Positions 1 to 5,102 of a stretch of DNA of 6,801 nucleotides are shown in pieces. Each line of letters opens with the position of its first letter. The stretch's first letter is position 1. This DNA is from Paracoccaceae bacterium (GTDB taxonomy: Bacteria; Pseudomonadota; Alphaproteobacteria; Rhodobacterales; Rhodobacteraceae): positions 1-6,801 of the forward strand of contig JALORM010000169.1 in assembly GCA_025458985.1 (NCBI GenBank). The letters run 5' to 3'. The notes under the pieces are model-generated. The model made no database searches. It had not been told where the DNA came from and was given only the letters and a program-made list of their open reading frames with translations. Made by a program: the position numbers and the translations under genes.

Positions 1-408
1 TTCCTGTTCGTCGTCATGATGCTCGACGTCGATTTCGCCGAGCTGAAGGCCGAGATGGCCAAGTACATGCCGCTGGCCGGTCTGATCGGCGTGGTGCTGC
101 TGATGCAGCTCGGGCTGGTGCTGGGCGCGTGGACGACGGCCGAGGGCGTCGCGGTGATCCCGTCGCTGGGCGAGCTGCCCGCACCCGAGGTCGAGAACAC
201 GCGCGCGCTGGGGCTGGTGCTGTATGACCGGTACTTCCTGCTGTTCCAGCTGTCGGGGCTGATCCTGCTGGTCGCGATGATCGGCGCCATCGTGCTGACG
301 CTGCGGCATCGGTCGGACGTCAAGCGGCAGGACGTGCTGGCGCAGATGTACCGCGACCCGGCGAAGGCGCTGGAATTGAAGGATGTGAAGCCGGGGCAGG
401 GGCTGTAG
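1..408 (+). CDS. nuoJ: NADH-quinone oxidoreductase subunit J, 3' part (5' end outside window)
   Basis: This is the C-terminal 135 residues of NuoJ, a membrane subunit of complex I that lies near the quinone cavity and helps link quinone reduction to the proton-pumping arm. The frame is open from the first base and stops at TAG 406-408. The opening residues FLFVVMMLDVDF are typical of alphaproteobacterial NuoJ just after the conserved transmembrane helix 3. Two further membrane segments are visible, at about residues 24-44 (PLAGLIGVVLLMQLG...) and 78-101 (YFLLFQLSGLILLVAMIG...). They are separated by a soluble loop that includes EVENTRALG and YDRY. The C-terminus is a short charged tail. The start lies upstream of the window. 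In most relatives nuoK follows directly; here an accessory segment of about 760 bases intervenes. Identification rests on recalled family sequence and on the nuoK-L-M-N order downstream. Confidence 0.96.
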   Translation, partial: FLFVVMMLDVDFAELKAEMAKYMPLAGLIGVVLLMQLGLVLGAWTTAEGVAVIPSLGELPAPEVENTRALGLVLYDRYFLLFQLSGLILLVAMIGAIVLTLRHRSDVKRQDVLAQMYRDPAKALELKDVKPGQGL

Positions 409-410
409 CC

Positions 411-683
411 ATGCGACTCACCGTGTCCCAAGAGATAGAATGGCGTGAGTTTTGCCAGCAAGCAGACTGGGGTTCAGACGGAGGAAAGGAGCTACTTCGC
501 GCACTCGGTATTCTTAAGCGAACGGATATCGAGCGATTGTCCAGCGGCGACATTGCTAACCTACTTGGCTCCAAAGCGCAAACTCGCCTGGGCCAAGCTA
601 TCGCACAGGTTCTTCTATGGGCGTCTGGACACCTTTCAGCCGCAGATGTCAGCGAAATCCGTAGTAAGGGTTCGCGGCAATGA
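411..683 (+). CDS. Hypothetical protein A (90 aa), accessory ORF between nuoJ and nuoK
   Basis: I do not recognise this protein. It is 90 residues, soluble-looking and mostly helical in character, with no signal peptide or membrane segment. The ATG lies two bases after the nuoJ stop, with a G-rich possible ribosome binding site (AGGGG, 398-402) inside the nuoJ tail. The N-terminus carries W11-R-E-F14, A18 and W20-G21. The same spacing recurs in the 113-aa ORF downstream, which suggests a shared family. The rest (for example ERLSSGDIANLLG, residues 41-53) gives no clear functional hint. Codon use differs from nuo genes: third positions are mixed, and codons such as ATA, CTA, CGA and GGA, uncommon in high-GC genomes, occur. 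This suggests later acquisition. Because it sits in the operon, it is probably co-transcribed with nuo. It could be an accessory factor for complex I or just a tolerated passenger; nothing here decides between them. Confidence 0.6.
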   Translation: MRLTVSQEIEWREFCQQADWGSDGGKELLRALGILKRTDIERLSSGDIANLLGSKAQTRLGQAIAQVLLWASGHLSAADVSEIRSKGSRQ

Positions 684-817
684 AGCGCGGCGCCTCAGTC
701 ACGAAATATACCGCCAAATATCTCATTCACGGCATGTTGGCTACCTTACACTACTTCTTCTCTCGGGTGTTCTGTGAGCCGACATGTGAGCTGAGCATGA
801 AGAAATCGAAACTGTAG
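680..817 (+). CDS. Possible small protein B (45 aa) overlapping the end of hypothetical A
   Basis: This is a short open frame of 45 codons plus TAG. Its ATG overlaps the stop of the preceding 90-aa ORF as ATGA (680-683), a common arrangement for coupled translation. AAGGG at 666-670 lies nine bases upstream and could serve as a ribosome binding site. The product would be basic (eight Lys/Arg against two Glu), with a moderately hydrophobic middle (residues about 14-32, YLIHGMLATLHYFFSRVFC) and two cysteines in the second half (C32, C36). It is too short to assign to a family. It may instead be a chance frame in the 149-base gap between the two larger ORFs, or the remnant of a longer gene. The overlap and the upstream AAGGG are the only arguments for it. 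Confidence 0.28.
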   Translation: MKRGASVTKYTAKYLIHGMLATLHYFFSRVFCEPTCELSMKKSKL

Positions 818-820
818 CTC

Positions 821-824
821 AAGG
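821..824 (+). promoter_or_regulatory. Ribosome binding site of hypothetical C
   Basis: AAGG lies eight bases before the ATG at 833, a normal Shine-Dalgarno spacing. It supports 833 as the start of the 113-aa ORF and the view that the ORF is translated. Confidence 0.5.
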
Positions 825-832
825 CATACGGT

Positions 833-1174
833 ATGGCTGAATTTCAGTTCGAAGTGATCCGGCGGTGGAAAGACTTCGCGGATACGGCGATATGGGGCGA
901 CCCAACCCTTGGCGACCGTGATCGGTTTGTTCGGTTTGTTGTGGTCGCCCAGGCCCATGACCTAGATATTTTCAAGTTCCTCGAGAATAATCTTGATGAA
1001 AGTCGCATCACTTCGCCACTTGGCGATTGGTTGCTTGAAGCAGTCGATACTGCTTCTGAAGTGGCTTACTACGCATTTGAATACGCAAAGACTGGAAAAC
1101 TACCCTCTGGGGAGTCTGTCAATGTTCGCGACCGGTGGCGGAATCTTCGCCTCCAATCAGGATTAATCGAATGA
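833..1174 (+). CDS. Hypothetical protein C (113 aa), accessory ORF directly upstream of nuoK
   Basis: I do not recognise this protein. It has 113 residues, many of them acidic and aromatic, and no membrane segment or signal peptide is visible. Residues 12-22 read W-K-D-F-x3-A-I-W-G, matching the spacing of a similar motif in the 90-aa ORF upstream. A 9-bp tandem duplication gives RFV-RFV at residues 31-36. The C-terminus is charged (RDRWRNLRLQ). The stop overlaps the nuoK start as ATGA (1171-1174), so nuoK translation is probably coupled to this ORF. G+C is well below the nuo genes, down to 40 % over 961-1020. The intact frame, a plausible ribosome binding site and the exact overlap with nuoK argue that it is expressed. 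A role in complex I assembly or regulation is possible but is only inferred from position. Confidence 0.65.
   Translation: MAEFQFEVIRRWKDFADTAIWGDPTLGDRDRFVRFVVVAQAHDLDIFKFLENNLDESRITSPLGDWLLEAVDTASEVAYYAFEYAKTGKLPSGESVNVRDRWRNLRLQSGLIE
1037..1056 (+). repeat. Perfect 8-bp inverted repeat inside hypothetical C
   Basis: GAAGCAGT (1037-1044) and ACTGCTTC (1049-1056) are exact reverse complements separated by CGAT, so the transcript could form a compact hairpin about 115 bases before the nuoK start. No run of T follows, so it does not look like an intrinsic terminator. It could slow ribosomes or mark an RNA-processing site, or be a chance result of the coding sequence. Confidence 0.4.
1159..1162 (+). 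promoter_or_regulatory. Ribosome binding site deciding the nuoK start
   Basis: AGGA lies eight bases upstream of ATG 1171, inside the end of the 113-aa ORF. It favours 1171 over an in-frame GTG at 1135, which would add twelve residues not expected in NuoK. Confidence 0.55.
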
Positions 1175-1476
1175 TCGGACTGACCCACTACCTGACCGTT
1201 GCCGCCGCGCTTTTCGTGATCGGCATCTTCGGCATCTTCCTCAACCGGAAGAACGTGATCGTCATCCTGATGTCGATCGAGCTGATGCTTCTGGCGGTCA
1301 ACATCAACCTCGTCGCGTTCTCGGCTTTCCTGAACGACCTCACCGGGCAGGTCTTCACGATGTTCGTGCTGACCGTGGCCGCGGCCGAGGCGGCGATCGG
1401 GCTTGCCATCCTCGTCACCTTCTTCCGCAACCGCGGGACGATCGACGTGGAAGACGTGAACGTGATGAAGGGCTGA
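1171..1476 (+). CDS. nuoK: NADH-quinone oxidoreductase subunit K
   Basis: NuoK is a small membrane subunit of complex I (homologue of mitochondrial ND4L), between the quinone-site subunits and the antiporter-like NuoN. The 101-residue length is normal for alphaproteobacteria. Three membrane segments are visible, at about residues 4-24, 29-53 and 60-84. The two conserved membrane glutamates of the proton path are present: E37 in MSIELMLL and E73 in AAAEAAIG, matching E36 and E72 of the E. coli protein. ATG 1171 is chosen because MIGLTHYL is the usual N-terminus, AGGA lies at the right distance, and the ATG overlaps the stop of the preceding ORF. An in-frame GTG at 1135 would lie inside that ORF. 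The gene is intact and GC-rich again, unlike the segment just before it. NuoL follows after five bases. Confidence 0.97.
   Translation: MIGLTHYLTVAAALFVIGIFGIFLNRKNVIVILMSIELMLLAVNINLVAFSAFLNDLTGQVFTMFVLTVAAAEAAIGLAILVTFFRNRGTIDVEDVNVMKG
1467..1472 (+). promoter_or_regulatory. Ribosome binding site for the GTG start of nuoL
   Basis: GAAGGG lies within the last codons of nuoK, nine bases before GTG 1482. It supports a GTG start, since the next in-frame ATG would remove roughly the first 80 conserved residues. Confidence 0.5.
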
Positions 1477-1481
1477 CCCAG

Positions 1482-3554
1482 GTGGAAACGATCATCCTCT
1501 TCGCCCCGCTGGTCGGCGCCCTCCTCTGCGGCTTCGGCTGGAAGGCCATCGGCGAGACCGCCGCGATCTGGACGGCGACGCTGCTTCTGTTCCTGGCCTG
1601 CCTTCTGTCCTGGGTGGTGTTCCTGACCTTCGACGGCACGACCCAGCAGATCGAGCTGTTCCGGTGGATTCAGTCCGGCACGCTCGATACGTCCTGGGCG
1701 ATCCGGCTGGATCGCCTCACGGCGATCATGCTGATCGTGATCACCACGGTCTCGGCGCTCGTCCATCTCTATTCCGTCGGCTACATGGACCACGACGAGA
1801 ACTGGCGCGAAGGCGAGGTCTACAAGCCGCGCTTCTTCGCGTATCTGTCGTTCTTCACCTTCGCCATGCTGATGCTGGTGACGGCCGACAACCTGGTGCA
1901 GATGTTCTTCGGCTGGGAAGGCGTGGGCGTCGCGGCGATCAAGGCCTTCGTGGTGAACCGCGTCGGTGACTTCGGCTTCGCGCTGGGCATCTTCGGGCTG
2001 TTCTTCCTGGTCGACTCGATCAACTTCTCGGACGTGTTCGAGGCCGCACCTGCGCTGGCCGAGACCAGCCTGACGTTCCTCTGGACCGACTGGAACGCGG
2101 CCAACCTGATCGCGGTGCTTCTCTTCATCGGCGCGATGGGCAAGTCGGCACAGCTGTTGCTGCACACCTGGCTGCCCGATGCGATGGAGGGGCCGACGCC
2201 GGTGTCGGCGCTGATCCATGCCGCGACGATGGTGACGGCGGGGGTGTTCCTCGTCTGCCGGATGTCGCCGGTGTTCGAATACGCGCCCGAGGCCAAGATG
2301 CTGGTCGTGGCCATCGGCGCGGTGACCGCCTTCTTCGCGGCGACCGTTGGCCTCGTGCAGAACGACATCAAGCGGGTGATCGCCTATTCGACCTGTTCGC
2401 AGCTGGGCTACATGTTCGTGGCCGCGGGCGTCGGCGTCTATTCGGTGGCGATGTTCCACCTCTTCACCCACGCCTTCTTCAAGGCGATGCTGTTCCTTGG
2501 CGCGGGCAGCGTGATCCACGCGATGCACCACGAGCAGGACCTCAGGAACTACGGCGGCCTGCGCAAGAAGATCCCCTACACCTTCTGGGCGATGCTGATC
2601 GGCACGCTTGCGATCACCGGCGTCGGCGTGCCGCTGACCCATATCGGCTTTGCCGGGTTCCTGTCGAAGGACGCGGTGATCGAAAGCGCCTTCGTCGGCA
2701 GCGGCTTCGCGTTCTGGGCGCTGGTCATCGCGGCCTGCTTCACCTCGTTCTATTCCTGGCGGCTGATGTTCCTGACGTTCTGGGGACGGCCGCGGGGCGA
2801 TCACCACGCCCACGATCACGCCCATGAAAGCCCCTGGACGATGCTCGCCCCGCTGGGCGCGCTGGCGCTGGGCTCGGTCTTCGCAGGCATGATCTGGTAC
2901 AACAGCTTCTTCGGCGACGAGACCGACGTGCGCCGCTTCTTCGGCGTGCCGGTGGCCGAGTCGGCAGCGCATGCGTCGGAGGACGGTGCGGCCGTGGGCG
3001 CCGAGCCCGCCGCAGAGGGACACGGCGAGGCGGCCGGGCACGCAGCCACGGACGCGGGCGCCGAGGACGGGGCCGGGCATGCGGCCGCCGTGGCGCTGCC
3101 GGGGCAGGGGGCGATCTTCATCCACCCCGACAACACCGTGCTGCACGATGCGCACTACGTCCCGAAATGGGTGAAGCTCTCGCCCTTCGTCGCGATGCTG
3201 ATCGGGCTCGGGATGGCGTGGCTCTTCTACATCGCGCGGCCGGACCTGCCCGGGCGTCTCGCGGCGAACCAGCGGCCGCTCTACCTGTTCCTTCTGAACA
3301 AGTGGTACTTCGACGAGGTCTATGACTTCCTGTTCGTGCGCCCCGCCAAGGCGCTTGGGGCGACGCTCTGGCGGCGCGGCGACGGGGCGGTGATCGACGG
3401 CACGCTGAACGGCGTTGCCATGGGGGCGGTGCCGTTCCTGACCCGCCTCGCGGGGCGCGCACAGTCGGGCTACATCTTCACCTACGCCTTCGCCATGGTG
3501 ATCGGGATCGCGCTTCTCGTGACCTGGGTCGTGCTGACCGGGGGGGCCGAGTGA
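1482..3554 (+). CDS. nuoL: NADH-quinone oxidoreductase subunit L, with an apparent internal deletion
   Basis: NuoL is the distal antiporter-like proton-pumping subunit of complex I; its long C-terminal amphipathic helix braces the membrane arm. The product is 690 residues, GTG-initiated. Landmarks include FAYLSFFTFAMLMLV (about 122-136), GWEGVG with E146 (E. coli E144), GKSAQ with K221 (K229), SALIHAAT with H246 (H254), NDIKRVIAYST, and GFLSKDA with K396 (K399). A His-rich loop (440-449) and an Ala/Glu/His-rich linker (about 493-543) precede the C-terminal region with NKWYFDE, and a last membrane helix follows. GWEGVGV is followed directly by AAIKAFVVNRVGD. Relatives, as recalled, have about 17 more residues here (SYLLIGF then a Lys/Ser/Ala-rich loop), so helix 5 and its loop seem shortened without a frameshift. 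Otherwise the gene is intact and collinear with Paracoccus Nqo12 as recalled (about 703 aa). The stop overlaps the nuoM start. Confidence 0.95.
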   Translation: METIILFAPLVGALLCGFGWKAIGETAAIWTATLLLFLACLLSWVVFLTFDGTTQQIELFRWIQSGTLDTSWAIRLDRLTAIMLIVITTVSALVHLYSVGYMDHDENWREGEVYKPRFFAYLSFFTFAMLMLVTADNLVQMFFGWEGVGVAAIKAFVVNRVGDFGFALGIFGLFFLVDSINFSDVFEAAPALAETSLTFLWTDWNAANLIAVLLFIGAMGKSAQLLLHTWLPDAMEGPTPVSALIHAATMVTAGVFLVCRMSPVFEYAPEAKMLVVAIGAVTAFFAATVGLVQNDIKRVIAYSTCSQLGYMFVAAGVGVYSVAMFHLFTHAFFKAMLFLGAGSVIHAMHHEQDLRNYGGLRKKIPYTFWAMLIGTLAITGVGVPLTHIGFAGFLSKDAVIESAFVGSGFAFWALVIAACFTSFYSWRLMFLTFWGRPRGDHHAHDHAHESPWTMLAPLGALALGSVFAGMIWYNSFFGDETDVRRFFGVPVAESAAHASEDGAAVGAEPAAEGHGEAAGHAATDAGAEDGAGHAAAVALPGQGAIFIHPDNTVLHDAHYVPKWVKLSPFVAMLIGLGMAWLFYIARPDLPGRLAANQRPLYLFLLNKWYFDEVYDFLFVRPAKALGATLWRRGDGAVIDGTLNGVAMGAVPFLTRLAGRAQSGYIFTYAFAMVIGIALLVTWVVLTGGAE
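1929..1940 (+). other. Apparent in-frame deletion junction in nuoL (helix 5 to helix 6)
   Basis: Codons for V150, A151, A152 and I153 join two blocks that are normally separated by about 17 residues in NuoL: the GWEGVG block and the IKAFVVNRVGD block. The junction GCGGCG would be a natural place for slippage or recombination between short GCG repeats, because the missing loop normally ends in several alanine codons. The comparison is with remembered NuoL sequences (E. coli, Paracoccus), not an alignment I could run. Confidence 0.75.
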
Positions 3555-5092
3555 TGGACAACCTCGTCTCCATCGTCACCTTCATCCCGCTGGTCGCCGC
3601 CGTCATCCTGGCGCTGTTCCTCCGGGGCGACGATGCCGCCGCCCGGCGCAATGCCAAGTGGACGGCGCTGACCGCGACGACCTTCACCTTCCTCGCCTCG
3701 CTGTTCCTGCTGGCCGGCTTCGATCCGCAGGATACCGGCTTCCAGTTCGTCGAGGAGCGCGCCTGGATCCTCGGCCTCACCTACAAGGTGGGCGTGGACG
3801 GCATCTCGATCCTCTTCGTGCTGCTGACGACGTTCCTGATGCCGCTGACCATCGCCGCCTGCTGGGATGTGGAGCACCGCGTCAAGGAATACATGATCGC
3901 CTTCCTGGTGCTGGAAACGCTGATGATCGGCGTCTTCGTGGCGCTGGACCTCGTGCTGTTCTACCTGTTCTTCGAGGCGGGCCTGATCCCGATGTTCCTG
4001 ATCATCGGCATCTGGGGCGGGAAGGAGCGGATCTACGCAGCCTTCAAGTTCTTCCTCTACACCTTCCTCGGGTCGGTGCTGATGCTGGTGGCGATGATCG
4101 CCATGTATGTCGACGCCGGCACCACCGACATCGTGGCGCTGCTTGGCCACCGCTTCGGGTCCGAGACCTTCAGCCTTCTCGGCATCCAGATCGTGGGCGG
4201 CATGCAGACGCTGCTGTGGCTCGCGTTCTTCGCGAGCTTCGCGGTGAAGATGCCGATGTGGCCGGTCCATACCTGGCTGCCGGACGCGCACGTCCAGGCG
4301 CCGACGGCAGGGTCGGTCGTGCTGGCGGCGATCCTCCTGAAGATGGGGGGCTACGGCTTCCTGCGCTTCAGCCTGCCGATGTTCCCGGTCGCCTCGGACC
4401 TGCTGGCGCCGCTGGTCCTGTGGCTGTCGGCGATCGCCATCGTCTACACGTCTCTCGTCGCGCTTGCGCAGAGCGACATGAAGAAGCTCATCGCCTATTC
4501 CTCGGTCGCCCACATGGGCTACGTGACGGCGGGGATCTTTGCGGTGAACCAGCAGGGCATCGACGGCGCGATCTTCCAGATGCTCAGCCATGGCTTCATC
4601 TCGGGCGCGCTGTTCCTGTGCGTGGGCGTGATCTACGACCGGATGCACACGCGCGAGATCGACGCCTACGGGGGCCTCGTGAACCGCATGCCGGCCTATG
4701 CGCTGATCTTCATGCTGTTCACCATGGCCAACGTCGGCCTGCCGGGGACGAGCGGCTTCATCGGCGAGTTCCTGACCCTGATGGGCATCTTCCAGGTCAA
4801 CACCTGGGTCGCCGCGGTCGCCACGACGGGGGTGATCCTGTCGGCGGCCTACGCGCTCTGGCTCTACCGCCGCGTGGTCTTCGGCGACCTGATCAAGGAA
4901 AGCCTGCGCAGCATCACCGACATGACCCGGCGCGAGAAGGCGATCTTCGCACCGCTCGTCGCGATGACGCTGCTTCTCGGCGTCTATCCGAGCCTCGTGA
5001 CCGACCGCATCGGCCCGACCGTCGCGGCGCTGATCGAACAGAACCAGGCTGCCGTGGCCGAGGCCGCGCCGCTGCGCCTGGCACAGAACTGA
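3554..5092 (+). CDS. nuoM: NADH-quinone oxidoreductase subunit M
   Basis: NuoM is the middle antiporter-like proton-pumping subunit of complex I (ND4 homologue). The product has 512 residues, normal for alphaproteobacteria, and is hydrophobic throughout. Key residues are all present: E141 in FFEAGLIPMFLIIGIWG (E. coli E144), K232 in VKMPMWPVHTWLPDAH (K234), K263 in LLKMGGYG (K265), and E405 in GFIGEFLTL (E407). SDMKKLIAYSSVAHMGY is the usual signature of this family. Helix 5 and the following loop are complete here, in contrast to NuoL. ATG 3554 is chosen because its A is the last base of the nuoL stop (TGATG) and the product begins MDNLVSIVTF, as in relatives. A GTG at 3551 would add one residue and cannot be excluded. 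NuoN starts ten bases after the stop. Confidence 0.97.
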   Translation: MDNLVSIVTFIPLVAAVILALFLRGDDAAARRNAKWTALTATTFTFLASLFLLAGFDPQDTGFQFVEERAWILGLTYKVGVDGISILFVLLTTFLMPLTIAACWDVEHRVKEYMIAFLVLETLMIGVFVALDLVLFYLFFEAGLIPMFLIIGIWGGKERIYAAFKFFLYTFLGSVLMLVAMIAMYVDAGTTDIVALLGHRFGSETFSLLGIQIVGGMQTLLWLAFFASFAVKMPMWPVHTWLPDAHVQAPTAGSVVLAAILLKMGGYGFLRFSLPMFPVASDLLAPLVLWLSAIAIVYTSLVALAQSDMKKLIAYSSVAHMGYVTAGIFAVNQQGIDGAIFQMLSHGFISGALFLCVGVIYDRMHTREIDAYGGLVNRMPAYALIFMLFTMANVGLPGTSGFIGEFLTLMGIFQVNTWVAAVATTGVILSAAYALWLYRRVVFGDLIKESLRSITDMTRREKAIFAPLVAMTLLLGVYPSLVTDRIGPTVAALIEQNQAAVAEAAPLRLAQN

Positions 5093-5096
5093 GGGA
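5091..5096 (+). promoter_or_regulatory. Ribosome binding site of nuoN
   Basis: GAGGGA overlaps the nuoM stop codon and lies six bases before ATG 5103. It is the best Shine-Dalgarno match in the window and fixes the nuoN start. Confidence 0.65.
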
Positions 5097-5102
5097 ACGC
5101 CC

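Noticed and set aside
445..777. 110-aa plus-strand frame overlapping the 90-aa accessory ORF
   Set aside because: It starts inside ORF A without a good ribosome binding site. ORF A has the nuoJ-coupled start and the motif shared with ORF C, so it is the better choice. A frameshift joining the two cannot be fully excluded.
684..832. Promoter or terminator in the gap between accessory ORFs
   Set aside because: No convincing -35/-10 pair and no hairpin followed by T's; only a short direct repeat TGTGAGC (773-779 and 785-791).
746..958. 70-aa minus-strand frame over the start of hypothetical C
   Set aside because: It lies opposite the better-supported plus-strand ORF, and no recognisable product or minus-strand operon context was seen.
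411..1174. Toxin-antitoxin pair or mobile element in the nuoJ-nuoK insert
   Set aside because: Size and tandem layout could suggest it, but neither protein shows a toxin, DNA-binding or transposase motif that I can recognise, and there are no terminal repeats or clear target-site duplication.
1135..1476. Longer nuoK starting at GTG 1135
   Set aside because: It would add twelve polar residues not seen in NuoK and lie within ORF C. ATG 1171 has a ribosome binding site and gives the standard N-terminus.
1188..3155. 655-aa open frame on the minus strand across nuoL
   Set aside because: It is antisense to a clear nuoL. Its product is rich in Arg, His, Glu and Asp, the usual mirror of hydrophobic GC-rich coding sequence, and resembles no known protein.
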